64,000 nucleotides of DNA from Undaria pinnatifida (GCA_012845835.1 JABAKD010000027.1:13500487-13564486); one strand, 5' to 3'; numbered from the stretch's first letter, positions 12,648-25,384 are shown. A program made the numbers and translations. Notes: generated by a model from the sequence alone, not told the origin.

Positions 12648-13221
12648 GTGAGCGCTGCAGACGGCGAAATTTTTTCGTCACAAAATCTGATATATCTGTC
12701 CAAAATATTTGAATTTGTCACTGTATTTTAGTGTGCAACGGAGTCGTCCTGTGGTTGACCTGTTGACTGCTGTTGACCCACTGCCTCGTGTGGTAGTACT
12801 GCCATACTGCTACGTGTGCTGTTGCAGTGCTGCACCTCGGGTATCGCAAGCGCAAGGAAGTCTCCCACCCAACTGTCCAGCCACCCATCTATCTAGTTCT
12901 CGGACAAGTCGATCTCATGGCTTACGTGTGTTTCAATGACCGATTACCGATGACATGATTGACACGAACCAGGTGCCATGGTTTTCGTATCGGCCAGTAC
13001 GAGTGCACACGCAAGCGAGCGGTGTCATCGTACCTACTGGGACAGCAGTAGGACAGCCCTAAGAGTTGGCGCGACATTGGCGAACTTGAATGACTTCACC
13101 ACCCTCTCGTACCGGTACTACCGTACCTGCTATATCACAGCAATACAGGATACGCACTACAGCTGAGATGCAGGGGAATAATCACTCTTACTCACTATCT
13201 CAACCCTCAGTGATCTTCTAG

Positions 13222-13475
13222 TTAAGCCATGGTGACAGGTGTTTTCCACTTTCCACCCCGGTACAGTAGACCATCATTTTATTGGGCACAGCAGTGTTCA
13301 GCATTCCCGATTGCTCGTCGATTTTCATCGAGTGTTGCTAAATCACGCTCTCTCTCGCGATTTTCATCGAGTGGTGCTAAATCACGCTCTCTCGCTTTCC
13401 GCTACAAATACCAGAGGTACTTATTGTCGTTTTTTACGCAAGAGAAAGTCCCAACGACTATGATACGAGTATGCA
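13222..13475 (-). mobile_element. SINE copy, reverse, partly duplicated inside
   Basis: On the minus strand this follows the type I body. A 50-bp inner segment (CGATTTTCATCGAGTG on the plus strand) occurs twice in tandem. The head is not recognised. Confidence 0.5.
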
Positions 13476-14089
13476 CTATTGATAGAAGGCCCTCGAAATT
13501 GCGTCTTCGACCTTAGTTATTAATACCAGGTAGTATTAATAGTTACCTGGTACTATGGGGTTAACTTACTAGATAGAATGACAGGCCGATGCTTACAAAA
13601 AATAAGAAATCCAGCAGCCGGTATGTCGAAGTTAGTGCACAACGCGCCCTCTCCCAAAATAAGAAATTCAGCCTGGGATAGTATTTCTGTTTCTTGAAGT
13701 AAGAAATCCAGGAGCCGTCGCACTGAAATGAGTGTACAACGCATTCTCTCCGAAAAAGAAACCAGCCAGGGAGCGTACTTGTGTTTCTCATTAGGTGACC
13801 TGTACAGGTGCCGTACTCCAACAAGCATGCTCTGTGCGCTGAAAAACATGCCGCGCCACTTTTCTCGTTCTATCGGCCGTGTGGTTTTTCGGTCATGTAC
13901 GCGCGGTGTAACAGCTAAAAAGCTGGGCCGAGCTGTTGCGATTTGCAGCTTTGTCGTGTGCTCGATCGACACCACGGGGTTCAGGTGGTAAACGTCCTAT
14001 ACACTCTCCAACACCTCCTTGACCACCACCACACCACACCCCACCACCGTCACCGCCACGGTTCTGCTCTGTGCCTGTGCCTGTGTCTG

Positions 14090-14091
<2 letters not shown>

Positions 14092-14125
<34 letters not shown>

Positions 14126-14129
14126 TGTG
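14092..14129. repeat. (GTGC)n microsatellite
   Basis: About nine perfect GCGT units next to CTGTGCCTGTGCCTGTGTC, just upstream of the TRIM at 14197. Confidence 0.9.
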
Positions 14130-14196
14130 TTCTTCGCGTTTTTTCTACCCACCGACCTCCAGCACACCCAGTGCCCGTGTCGATTGTTCACCTTAG

Positions 14197-14703
14197 CGTT
14201 TCAAGGCTTCGTTCGGGTGGGCAATTGGTTAACCTTTCACCAGGAGGTCAAACGGACTGTTAATAGTACCCTTTAGTACCTTAACAATTGGCGTCGTCGG
14301 CAAGAAATGGGGCAAAAAATGGCGTCGTCGGCAAGACATGGGGCAAAAAATGGCGTCGCCGGCAAGACATGTGTTTTCGATTCGTGGGTTCGAATATCGC
14401 CTTGGGTTCGAATATCGCCTTGGGTTCGAATATCGCCTTGGGTTCGAATATCGTCTTTCCGCCAGTAACAAATATTTACGACTTTCCCCGTGTCGAACTC
14501 GAAAAAAGCTCTCCCCGGTACCCCCAGGAAATAGAACCGCGCCGATATTGGTACGTCTGTCCGTATGTCCGCTCGACCTACTGCCCTGCCGGGCCACGAC
14601 GGAAGTGTTATAAGGCTTAGTTTGGGTAGGCAATTGATCAATTGATTAACCTTTTACCAGTGGTCAAGCGGAGTATTCACAGTACCCTCGAACACCTTTA
14701 ACA
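14197..14703 (+). mobile_element. complete TRIM-like element with multiplied primer-site and B-box repeats
   Basis: Same family as the array at 9594-10449, opposite orientation. The 5' LTR is 14197-14286 and the 3' LTR 14606-14703 (TGTTATAAGG...TTTAACA). The primer-site-like TGGCGTCGTCGGCAAG begins at 14289, two bases after the LTR, and is part of a 30-bp unit present three times (to about 14370). It is followed by four 18-bp copies of GGGTTCGAATATCGCC (about 14387-14456), a B-box-like motif. The last internal bases before the 3' LTR are GACGGAAG. No coding capacity. Confidence 0.7.
14387..14456 (+). repeat. four tandem 18-bp B-box-like repeats inside the TRIM
   Basis: GGGTTCGAATATCGCCTT repeated four times, preceded by GTGGGTTCGA. 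GGTTCGA is the invariant core of the pol III B box (GGTTCGANTCC). In sister elements at 9860-9890 and 10305-10335 (minus strand) the same position carries a single motif, once in full as GGGTTCGAGTCCCAC. Confidence 0.7.
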
Positions 14704-14999
14704 CTAGAGAGACGCGACTTTCAAGCCGTGTGGTCACAACCGACTTCTGGATACTCTGCCCTGTGCCCGTACTCCGTTACGGCATACGGCAGTCCTGTAT
14801 GCCACGTGGAGCAGTCGGTAACGCTCGTATCACGCCCTCACTGAGGGTAGCATACCATTTTGTGCGAGAAATTGAGAGTAGCGTAGCATTGTCGCGAGAA
14901 GTTCTTCGCTGGCTGCATGGCCTACCCTCGTTTTGCTGCGACCGACACGTGGGACGACGGTTCGCGCTTCGCGCGACGCGGCCTCGGATGCCCCCCCCT

Positions 15000-17900
15000 G
15001 CGGAGGGCTGATCGTATTTTATAAAGTTGTTTCGAGCACGTCAGCTGTGTTGAGGTCGATCAAGTCAACGGTCGATACTTATCTTTGCGAGCTGCGTAAT
15101 ACATCGGCAGGGCCGGGCGTTTTTGCAGATGTATTAGCCTTTGGAGACGTACGTCAATGCCTCCCAGGCGTGCTGCCAGGGTCAACAGGACAATTTTTCA
15201 CGAGAGCGATTTGGGTCCATAATCGTTCTGCGCGCTGATACTATATGGCTGATTGTATTTCCGCACCACTACGTGCGATCAAGTTGGGGGGGGATTAGGC
15301 CTGGGCGGGGCGGGATCAGAGGTGTGTGCCTAGTGAAAAAATAGTGTATGTGCGTGTGTTCACCAATGAAACATCCCGACGCATCAGCATTTGACCAAGG
15401 AAGAGGTTTCTCGAACAAGCGGTAAACCCTACTGCCCTCACAAGCTGCCTATAGCTGCGGTTACCAACGCACGTGTCTTGTGCACGAATCGACCGGTGAT
15501 GGGTGTTACAGCCAATCAGGGACACAAATCACCCGGTTTTCACGCCAAATCAGCTGTTGTTATTGTTTACGCGAGTTACGGCAGAATATGGGAATGATCA
15601 AGAATATTCCCCGGGTTTCACAGTATTTTCTCAACGCTTGAACCTTTGCTGAAATATCCCCGCTGCAGTTCCAAGTAGTGTGTTCCGGAAAAGGGGTTGC
15701 AGTTCTTAGAACGTTGCTAATGGCAAGCCGATGTAAGAAAATCTACTACCGAAGATTCCAGCCAAGGTTTGACTCAACGGTTGTCTATGGGCCCAATTTT
15801 TTAAATTTTTTGTTTTTGGAACTGTCCAATTTTCCGGGAAAAATGGATTTCTGGCGGGGTTCTTGAAATATCTATTACCGAAGATACCAGCCAAGGTTTG
15901 CCTCAACGGTTGTCTATGGGCCCGATTTTTTTTATTTTTGTTTTTGGAGCTTTACAATTTTCGGGAAATATGCATTTCTGGCGGGGGTCTTGGGCAATAC
16001 CTGCTTGAGAAATTTCAAGCAGATTTTGGGTTAGAAGCGGCGTGATTTCGTGTGTTCCACACACCTCGTTCGACGAAATCAACAACAGCGTCGAGAAATC
16101 TAAACGCGGCGAGCTCGTCAGGGGCTCCAACCGACGGTGTACAGTGCTCACACTACGCCCGGTGATGTGTGGCGAGCGCCGACCAAGCTTCTGTTCAAAA
16201 TACATTTGGCGGTTGGTGTGTGGAAAACAGAAACCATAGCACTCGATCGTCTCCCAACGGGCAAAAACAGAATATCGAGGTTTCTTGACGGAAGACCACA
16301 GGTTGACGTGGGCAAACCTCTCACGCCCTAGATCATGGATTTCATGTGTGCAAGGAGCGACTATTCCAAATAATATGTGTGAACACTCAGGTCGCGATTT
16401 CGCGCAGAGTTCATCGATATAGACTCTCTCTGAGGGATCGTCAGGCCGCGAGGGGAAGGGAGGAAGAATCGGGAGGACTACGGCCACTGGCCTGGGGTGG
16501 CAATGTTGATGAGGATAAAGGTAGACTCTCAGCTATAAACATACCAGGTATATATAGGGAAAGGAAATAGTAGATGAAAGGAGAAGATGTGGGGAAAGGA
16601 ACTGGGGAAATGGTTGGCGGAAGATACCACTGCATTATGGTGAGATCGATCATTCGACTTCATGGGAACTACTTTTTGCTTCATGGAAGGATGTTCGATT
16701 TACATCGGAACGGCATCTACGCTGTACTGTCGCAGGGCAATTTTTTTTTTCTTTCAATTAATCATTCGGCTGTCGCTTGCATTCATGTGGCTTTTCCCGG
16801 AATGAAGAGGGGTGGTCGTGGGTTGCTTCTATTTGGAGATCGAAGTTCAATCGTGGTTGGTGGACTACGTTGATCGTGGCTTTTGGTGGAAATTGACCAC
16901 TTGGGCCGCTTGACGAAAACAAAGCCAGCAACACATTTTTTAAATTATTTTTTGCCCACAAGAACGGTACGAAAATCTCTTCGGCAAAATTCCCCCCCCA
17001 TTTTTTTTTGTTTTTTTTTTTGCTTTGCTATCGCCTTGCCGCTAGCGATGATCTTAAGGGATGAAGCGCGCAGGAAGAAAGGCGAACATTTTTTCAACTG
17101 CGTGCGGATTTAACAATGTAGCGCTCTGAATACCTTACAGCGGGCATCGCCTCGAGCATGCCTGGTATGATATGAGCGCATCACTGCTGTAAAGTTTAAG
17201 TGTTCTTACTTATTTTCGGCTTTTCGTTGTATGAAAAGAAAGGGTTTCCACCGGATTCTTGGAGGCGTTCTGCCTTTCGAAGGTGCGGGGCTGATACAGC
17301 TACGAAAAAAAAAGAAAAAGCGCTTGCGGTGGACACGCGTTCCCTGTAAGTAAACGTACTGTGCCGCCATAGACCCCACGACTGGGTGTTGACCGCTGCA
17401 TGCTGTAAGTTCCTGTGTACACATGCTGTCGCCGGAACAGAAAACGCCCGCGGTTCGTGTTCGTATGATAGCCCCCCCGGCTTTCGTCGGTCTTGACTGC
17501 CACGCGGTCTGATGGTGTGCTGCCACGCAGTCTGATCGTGTGCGGTACCGGACAGCTATTGGTCCCTTGGTCATCATCCCGCGACAGGGTTACGTTTTTT
17601 TTGGGTTAACCAGTGTTTCTGACCGGTTGGACTCCCCAACTGCTGTGGATTTCTGGGTCAAGATGATAACTTTACGAATTTAGCGTTTTCGGGACTGCTG
17701 GTGCGCATGTAAATGTTGGGTGGGTTGCGCGAAACGAACGAATGCCTTCCAAGTCATGTTTCGGGGGATGTTGATGCTGAGATTGCGCTAGCTTCCTGTC
17801 ATGATATTTTACGGAGATCTATTGTTAACAGGATGAAATTTCACGACAAAAAAAATGGGGAAGCATCGCCACTTTATCTAGGCGTGCTCTCCTCCTGCGC

Positions 17901-18690
17901 TACAACAACTGTGTTCGATCGAGAGGCTCTGTATGTACTCGGCAAGACCGGCCAACGAAATAGACTGTAGCCGAGCGCTTTTACACAAAGCCCCGGTGGC
18001 TTTTTTGCCCCCTTTGTTGTTTGATAGTTCATTAATCCTGCTAACAATGGATCTCCGTAAAAATAGGCGCTCAGAAACTTCTTAGAATATGCTTGCACCG
18101 CCACCGTGGGGTGACTACCCTCTATAGTGCCGCTTGAGTGGTGCCGGTTTTGCCCGCTATGGCTAGACCGCAAACTCGTGTTGGCTGCTAGTAGTCGGGG
18201 TTACCCGGTTGGTTTGAGTTTTGGCTAGCTCACTTTTCGTTGGGTTTTCATCAGCTTTTGTCCCACCTTGGTTTCAACTTTGCCACGCCCCCCCGGGATT
18301 TCGAGCCGACTACATCCTGAGTCGGAGGCTTGTAGTCAGTGCATTGCTGTTTCGTTTGCGCGGTGGCTTTTAGTTGTTTTTCTCCATTTTTTACAAGAGT
18401 TTTGCCCCCCCCCCTCCTTTCAGCTCGCGACAACCCCGGTGGTTGAAGCCAACCACATCCCGACGGTGATCTTGCGGCATAGACTACGTTGCAAGGTCGT
18501 TTTGGGCTGGTCGGTGGTAGTCTCGCCGGGTTACTTGCGCTGTGGCTAATCATCTTTTGAGCCAGTTTTCAATAGCTTTTCCTCCTCTTGTCAACTTTAG
18601 GCACCCCCGCGATCCCGTTCAAGCTAACCTCATCACGAAGGAGAAGCTTGTACTAGTAGCACCTACGGAAACACACACCTGGTATATATA
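15000..18690. other. presumed first ORC6 intron, mostly unassigned
   Basis: Besides the tandem pair at 15737-15990 I see only short open frames without domains. A match FDREALYVLGKTG at about 17916 looks like an ORC6 helix but lacks usable splice sites. Confidence 0.35.
15737..15990. repeat. two tandem repeats of about 124 bp
   Basis: Each unit has CTACCGAAGATTCCAGCCAA (or ATTACCGAAGATACCAGCC), CAACGGTTGTCTATGGGCCC, a T-rich stretch and ATTTCTGGCGGGG. The minus strand stays open through parts of both units, but stops separate them. Confidence 0.85.
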
Positions 18691-18965
18691 CCAGGTACGG
18701 GAAAAACAAACAGAAATGACGTATGCGTAGTAGTGCTGGTCGCCGCTATAGTGCTATATCCCACGTATGGGAAAAAACAGAAATGATAGCATGCGGAGTA
18801 GTGCTGGTCGCCGCTATAGTGCTATATACCACGTATGGGAAAAAAACAGAAATGACAGTATGTGGAGTAGTGCTGGTCGCCGCTATAGTGCTTGTAAATT
18901 TGCTAGGCACACACGAGAACAACCAGTAATGGCAGTATGCGGAGTAGTGCCGGTTGCCGATATAG
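18690..18965. repeat. four diverging tandem repeats of about 62-65 bp
   Basis: Core GTAGTGCTGGTCGCCGCTAT, then AGTGCTATAT and CACGTATGGGAAAAAACAG; the last unit is the most diverged. Confidence 0.85.
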
Positions 18966-19569
18966 TGCCGGTGTTTTCATTCATAGTGCACATACCGGCA
19001 CTACAGAGGGACCGAAGGCTGGGTTTCTTGTTTGAGAGGCGGTGCAATCTGCTACACTATCTTTAGTGTAACGGCTCCCGCATTTCTTGTCTACCTTCAT
19101 GTATCAGCGAGCAAGGCAGAGAGGGAAGGGGGTTCCGTTTTAGAGGACATGGCGTCGATGGCTACCCGACTTTTTTTTTTTAATGTTAGCCTTTTAGTTC
19201 TTTTCAGTTTCGCGATAATTCACCGCCGCCATGGACGGGCTTTTTGTTACGCTGTGTACGCCACCACCCTATTTTTTGACTTGGGAGTTTCGAGCGAGGT
19301 AGGGAGAGCCTCGCGCGGTTGGCCCGCATGCCCGGCATTGAACACAGGGAGTACCAACCTTTCCCGTAGCCTTAGTCCAGCCTGGTGTTTCGTATTTCCG
19401 TGGTTCTTCTTAGGAATCCTGCGTTTTTTTTTTTTTGCCGACGAGGAAAGAAAAGGGCTGAGGTTTTCTCAGTATAAAAATGGCGGCGCGTATCGTGGGG
19501 GGGGCGGGGGCGGGAGAAGAGACTGCTCAGTGGCCCCGGATCTGAGTAAAGGTCTAAAAAAGACAAAGT

Positions 19570-19765
19570 GACAGGTGCGGGAAATTAATATATGGGCTGG
19601 CCGAACCCCTCCCCCCCAAAAAACAAACACTACGCAGGGAGAACGTACAGTAGGGTGAGCAGCCGACCGAGGGGAAGTTAATAGATGGGCTGGCCGATCC
19701 CCCCCCCCGAAAGAAAACATACAAACACTACGTAGGGTGAACGTACAGTAGGGTGAGCAGCAGAC
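19570..19765. repeat. two tandem repeats of about 100 bp
   Basis: Both contain ATGGGCTGGCCGA, a C run, ACAAACACTACG and GAACGTACAGTAGGGTGAGC. Confidence 0.85.
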
Positions 19766-19909
19766 CGAGCTCTCTGGGAAGGAGTTCTGACGGTTACGTG
19801 CATGCCATAACGCCTCCGGAAGGGTGAACAGGGTGCTTGCGGGAGTATACCAAATTCGGCTGGGTAGGAAAACGTCTCCATATTAGTTATGACGAGGAAG
19901 GAACGTTAT

Positions 19910-20160
19910 AGTACCGTCAGATTTTGTCCCCCTCAAAACACGGGGTTTATAGTTTCCGCGCACTGGTTGAATAACGTCACCCTGTTGACCCTGGTACAAG
20001 CTACACTGTAGTTCACCAAGGGGAGTCGCCGACCTATATCCTTAATGAGGACACTCACCCAGTAATACACGCGACCGGAGTATCACACACAGCTTGCAAA
20101 CATGAGCTTCGACGAAATCTTCGATCTCACAGCTGGATGGAGCGTTTTTTTTTTTTTTTT
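19910..20160 (-). repeat. G-tract repeat family copy, core only
   Basis: CGTCAGATTTTGTCCCCCTC to CTTCGATCTCACAGCTGGAT, ended by a run of 19 T at about 20144. Confidence 0.65.
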
Positions 20161-20334
20161 TTGTGATATCCCGAGGCCGACCCAACCCACAAAAAATGAG
20201 CTAAAACGGGCCAAAACGGCATTTAATACCTGTTTTTTGCGGCTTGGTTATGACGTTCGTCGGTTTTTAAATTATGAAGTGTTTTTTGCCTGCCCAACCA
20301 AATTTGGTATCCCGTAAAACACCCTAATGAATGA

Positions 20335-21050
20335 ACTCCACACCCATATCTTCCGCTATGTCGGTTGACGACTCTCTAGTCCCTTGACGGACGTCCGTCA
20401 AGGCCGCCCGTCAAGGTTCTCCTCCCACTAAAACTAGTATACTTCGTCTACCGAGGCCTTGACGGGGCTAAACTTCACCGTCCCTTCACTACAACTAGTA
20501 TGTTTTGTCGAACGAGGCCTTGGCGGGTCTAGCTAGCTAGACCGTCAGCTGACCTCATTGCGTGTACCTCTTCGTTGCTGGCAGATCCAACGGAAACCCT
20601 CACTGGTCCTTCTTGCGTGCATATTTGTCCTTCAACAGGTGCTACTGCTGTACGCAAGTCGAAAGTGAAATGCATAGGTTTGAATGACGGAGAGACGCTG
20701 AGAAGCTACTTCGGTTGACGGGTCTTTTACCCCTTGATGGACAACCGTCAAGGATGTCCACACTGCGACTACTTTAGTTTTCTAAAGAGACCTTGACGGG
20801 TCTGCACTAGACCGTTTCCCCACTAAAAGGAGTATATTTTTGTCTAAAGAGAGGTTGGCGGGTCAAACTCGACCGTCAACGGACATATTTGCGAATAACT
20901 GGTCATTTTGCTAGCAGATCCAGCGAACACCCTCCCTGATTCTTCGTGCGCGTGTTTTGTCCTGCGGCAGGTACTACGCAATTCAAAGGTAAAATGCAGA
21001 GACTTACAAAACGGAGAGAGGCTGAGAAGCTACGTTGCTACGGATCTGGC
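20335..21050. repeat. two diverged tandem copies of a 340-370 bp unit with GTCAAGG palindromes
   Basis: Each copy has TCGGTTGACG, CCCTTGACGG/CCCTTGATGG, palindromic CGTCAAGG/CCTTGACG motifs, GCAGATCCA, a GTCCTNC..CAGGT segment and ends GAGAGRCGCTGAGAAGCTAC. No coding seen. Confidence 0.7.
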
Positions 21051-21659
21051 TCTCGGGTGAGTCGATACTTTAGTTGGGGGTGATCTCCTTGTGCCCTGTG
21101 TGTCAATGTAGCGGAGGGGACTACGTGGGACAAGTAAGAGTGAGCCTCGATGCTCCGCCTCTCTAAACCTGCATCCCATGATAACGCCTGTGAAGGTGTA
21201 TATGCTCCAGTACAACTTATCAATGCTCATGGTACATCCAAAACGAACATTCCTTTGAGACCTAAACGTATAGCGGTAGGCCATCACGGGGAGACTACAG
21301 TAACAGGAACCCATGATCAAGACGAAATCCCACGTATCCCCCAGGGGAAAACACACGGAAAAGAGAAAAGGGAGCCACACTCCTGAGAAGGTCAACACGA
21401 AAAAAAAAAAAAAATCGAAGCGTTGTGATTTCTGTGCGAACCGAGAAAACACGACGTTTTTTTTTTTTCTTCTTTTTTTTACATTTGTTTTTTCAACTTG
21501 GTTTTAGTATAGTAACCCTCCCCTGTCGGGCAAGATTTTTTTTTTTACCGTGCTCCTCTGTACCCCCTTGCTTTTATTACCCATGCACGTATGTGGTTCT
21601 GATTTTCACGTCGCTCAGTAATATATTTTTGTAATATTATATAATACCTGGTATATTCC

Positions 21660-22565
21660 AAAAAAAGAATACCCTGCAGCTGTGAGACCGAAGATTTTGT
21701 CGAAAATAAACTCATCTTTGCAAGCTGTGTGTGATACTCCGATCGCGCGTATTACGGGTTGTGCGTCCTCATTAAGGATACTCGTATAGGTCGGCGACTC
21801 CCCTCGGAACTACAGTGTAGCTATCAGGGTCAACAGGGTGATGTTTAGTCAGTCTGTGCGCGGAAGCTATAAAACCCGTTTTTGAGGGGGACAGAATCTG
21901 ACAGCTGTGGAAGGAAATGCATCCGTTTATCAAGCGTATCCTGTAAGTCGTGTAACCGGTGAGAGGCGGGCGGAGTTTTTAAGGGCGTGGGGGCCTGGGT
22001 TTGAACAAGAGGGAGCCGGGGGGAGGGGGGGGGGGGGACGGGCGGGGCAACTCAATCTATGCGTGGAAGCTATAAATCCTTTAAGGGGATAAATCTGACG
22101 GTTTTGGAAGGAATGAACCAGTTTGTCATGTATATCCTGTAAGTCGTACAACCAGTGAGGAGAGGGCGGAGTGTTCGAGGGGGTGGGGGGGGAGGGGGGG
22201 GGGGCAAAAGGGTTTTCAACAGCTTTAGGTCGCATAGATGTTGGGGGTTGCTATACGCGTGGTGCTAGGTCTAGGCGATGGTGCGGGTGGTGGGGGAAGG
22301 AGGGGGCGTTGGGGGGGGATGAATTGGAGCAGCGGCATGGATGGCTCTAGATACTGAGGTGATTGCGATGTCAGGCGGGGCGTTTGAGCAAGAGGGAGCT
22401 GGGAAAAAGGGGGGGGGGGGGGGGGGGTTGGGGGGGGGGAGGGGTTTTTAAGAGGTTTAGGTCGCATATATGTAGGGGCTTGCTGTACGCGTGGTGCTAG
22501 GTCTAGGCGATCGTGCAGGTGGTGGGGAAGGAGGGGGCGTTGGGGGGGGGGGGGGGTAATATATA
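21660..22565 (+). repeat. G-tract repeat family copy
   Basis: Same order as at 37780, with the inner unit starting AAATCTGACGGTTTTGGAAG and the GGTGCTAGGTCTAGGCGAT unit repeated, and G runs to about 22557. It ends next to a TA microsatellite at 22557-22575. Confidence 0.65.
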
Positions 22566-22629
22566 TATATATATTTGTTTGATGTATCACTTTTACTCTC
22601 CGGCTCGACCTGTATGTACCGTATAAATT

Positions 22630-22755
22630 TCTACCCTCTCTGCAACCTTCTGGACAAGCCGTGGCTACAGGTGTCGCCCCTTCTCCCCCCCGGCACATAC
22701 CTTCGTTTTTGTCGCGCACGGGGTTCGGTGTTCCCGCTATTCAGCTTTTCATGCC
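22630..22755 (-). mobile_element. SINE 3' fragment, reverse
   Basis: On the plus strand it reads TTCTGGACAAGCCGTGGCTA, then a C-rich run and a TTTTTGTCGCGCACGGGG segment: the reverse of the 3' part of the type I SINE body. Confidence 0.5.
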
Positions 22756-23194
22756 CGCCGACCGTCATCGACTTTCTTAATAGTACAGCACGCCTAAGAG
22801 AGAATAAGCTAGCGGTCGCTGTCGTACACGTGCCGGGTTACTTGCCATGCGGCTAATTTTTTTGTTTCTTGTAGCTTTTCAAGGGTGTCTAGCCAACCAC
22901 ATCCCGACGGGAATACTTGTTATGTACCAGTACGAGAACGAGAAGTGCGGCTTGTTTCGTCCTTAGAAGGTTGGTATTATGCTAATAGAAAAAAAACACT
23001 GTTTCTAACTTTTTTTTTTTGGGCCGCTGCACAAGGATCCCCGAAAGGTTGTAATAACATAAGTGATGTACCCGTTTTAAGACCGTCCCGTTTAACCCTT
23101 TTTAATACCGCACTCCCGCTTTGGGGACGAAGCACTTGGCATCAGGAATCAGACTGAGGATTATTTAAGGAGTTGGGGATGGGTTAAGACCTGT

Positions 23195-23460
23195 TGGGAG
23201 ATAAGACCAAGTAAACGGGCTTGTCACGACAGAAAACGTTCTCGGAATTTTGAAATCGGTGTGGGATCATTTTTGCAGTGTACACCGTGTAGTGAAAGGT
23301 AATGAAGACCTGAGAAGCGATAAGACCAGGTAATTCGGCTTGTCACGAAAGCTCGTCTACTTAGAATTTGTATGGGATCGTTTTTGCATTATTCATAGCA
23401 AATGATAAGACCATGAGTAGAAATAAGACCGCTTAGATTGGCTTTTCACGGGGTGGTCCT
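23195..23460. repeat. three diverged tandem repeats of about 110 bp (GATAAGACC units)
   Basis: Units share AGATAAGACCAAGTAAACGG, GCTTGTCACG and GGATC(A/G)TTTTTGCA. A lone related unit (GGGAGATAAGACCGGGTGAA) is at about 45930-45985, and again at 56022. Confidence 0.65.
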
Positions 23461-23546
23461 AACCCCTTTAGAGCCCCCGAACCCCTCCCTACACTTAATC
23501 CAAGTAATTTTGTCCCCAAAAACGAGTTTCCAGTTGTAAAAGGGTT
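23461..23546. mobile_element. TTAA-type foldback MITE
   Basis: AACCCCTTTAGAGCCCCCGA ... CCAGTTGTAAAAGGGTTAA: short terminal inverted repeats (AACCCCTTTA / TAAAAGGGTT) next to TTAA or CTAA. About 86 bp. Confidence 0.6.
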
Positions 23547-24004
23547 AAAATGGTGATATGGTATTCCCCTGAGAGACTAACCAACAAGGCGTACGATATG
23601 GGATACGGCTGGATATAAAAGGGTTTCACATGCCTTTGGAGGCATGTGCGTATAGGAATAAGGGAATGATGCTTCTGCCTCGCGGAATTGAACGCTATTA
23701 CTCGGTTCGTCCGTGGCGTGTGTGGAACTAAAAACACAAGAGCTTGTCTAGTACAAGTGAGTGGCCAACGTGAAACCTGCCTAGTAGAGAGGAGTCTGCA
23801 AAGGGTGGCCTGTGTCTGTAATAGCCCCTTGATCTCATTATACTGGGTACACCACTGGACATATATATACGTATGGATCATATGTGCGGTTTTTCACAAA
23901 CATGTTGCAATAAAGGGACACAAATCTTTTTTTCGCCGTCTGAGGGTGGCTGCTTGAGGAGCTCTATTTTTTTTCTTCTTTTCTTTTTTACACACTTGTT
24001 ACTA

Positions 24005-24145
24005 CTTTCCAGCTTCTGGACAAGCCGTGGTCACAGGTGTCACCCCTTCTCCCCCCTGGTTCGTGCCTTCAATTTTTATCGCGCATACATAGGGTTCAGC
24101 AATCCCACTGCTCGCCGATTTTTCATCGAGTGTTGCACGTCACCC
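24005..24145 (-). mobile_element. SINE 3' fragment, reverse
   Basis: Same as the fragment at 22630 (TTCTGGACAAGCCGTGGTCA), continuing further into the body with CTCGCCGATTTTTCATCGAG. Confidence 0.5.
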
Positions 24146-24624
24146 CAGGACTTATTTTGAGCAAGCTGAAAGTGCATCCTTATTACCAAAGCCCATGGCC
24201 TAGATATAACACAGCAGTGTTCCTTTTCCAAAACAAGAATGACATTCCGATTGAGTTTGTCTTAGTAACCCTTTTAGCACCGCCCTCCCCCCATGGGGAA
24301 CAAAACACTTGGGAGTTGGACTAGGATAGTATGGGCTGTTGGAAAAGCGCAAGGGAGCGCTGTCATTCATAACCTGTTTTCCCGAAAAAGTGGTATATAC
24401 CCTTAATACTCCCATATCAGCGCGCGTCGTGCGGTTCAACAACTGCCGCACAGGGCCGAGCGTGCACCAGCAGTACAGCAGGAAAGTGTGCATCATCCAT
24501 GCTGCGCACGTGTCCCGCGTTGTTGTAGAGTGCTCTACGTAGATGGGCAGGCAATGTGTTGGATACGAAACCGTGCCATAGTTCGTTTGCGACTTTTGTT
24601 CGCGGGAAGAAGCAGCTGGGTTCT

Positions 24625-24755
24625 TCGCGCGATACAAACTGAAGGCACGCGTCCGTAGTGGGGTGTGGGGAGAAGAGCCTGCACAGTAGTGGCCCTGGAT
24701 AATCCGAGTCACGTCTAGGGAGGGAGACCGAGAAAGGAAACGTGCGAAGATAACA
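24625..24755 (+). mobile_element. SINE body fragment (type II)
   Basis: GCGCGATACAAACTGAAGGC followed by GTAGTGGGG, GAAGAG and GGCCCTGGATAATCCGAGTC, matching the body of the SINEs at 42415 and 42776. No head. Confidence 0.5.
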
Positions 24756-25341
24756 GAAGGGGTCATGTCAAACCCGGTAACAGACAGTGGTGACCATCTG
24801 TTAGTACTCATATCATACGTACGTATTCTGGCGGGATTTATATGCACGGGGGATGCTCAGAAGGCGAGCGTCTACTGCTGTTCCATATGACCCACGTTTT
24901 TTTTTTCTTTTTCCCTTATCTGCCTTGCGGGCGACCTGTGAGCTTCCTGGAGACGAACGAACGAATGAAATACGCCATGGACCACGAGGAGAGCGCAGAG
25001 CACGCGCCACGGAGCTTGGTCGGGATCGGGCATGCGTCGTAATGTACCCGTCGCCCCGTCGCTTGCCCGGCAGCCGAAAGCGCGGGAAAACGTGCTCGGC
25101 CGCGGGAGAACAGCATGCCCCCGCCCCCCCCCCCCGCAACGTGCATCTTTAACGTAGACACTATATGCGGGGCCAAATAGTCTACGACATTTAGTATAGA
25201 AATGCCAAAAGAAAACACGTACCAGGCATAACGAATTATAACATAATCGACATTGTCCCCGTTTTTTTTTTTTTGTTTGCCCGTTTTTTTTTTCTTGTCC
25301 ACGGACAAAAACTTCCACACGGGTCGGCCCGCGGTTGGCGT

Positions 25342-25384
25342 TGGGGTTACAGGGTTTAGGGTTAGCGCTGGGGTTAGGGTTAAA
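25342..25384. repeat. interstitial telomere-like tract
   Basis: GGGGTTACAGGGTTTAGGG and GGGGTTAGGGTTA: degenerate TTAGGG/TTTAGGG units within otherwise unique sequence. Confidence 0.6.

Noticed and set aside
17880-17970. FDREALYVLGKTG as the missing ORC6 exon
   Set aside because: Resembles the F-D-R-x-A helix, but the frame ends at a stop and the only near donor would cut before the L-S-G region.
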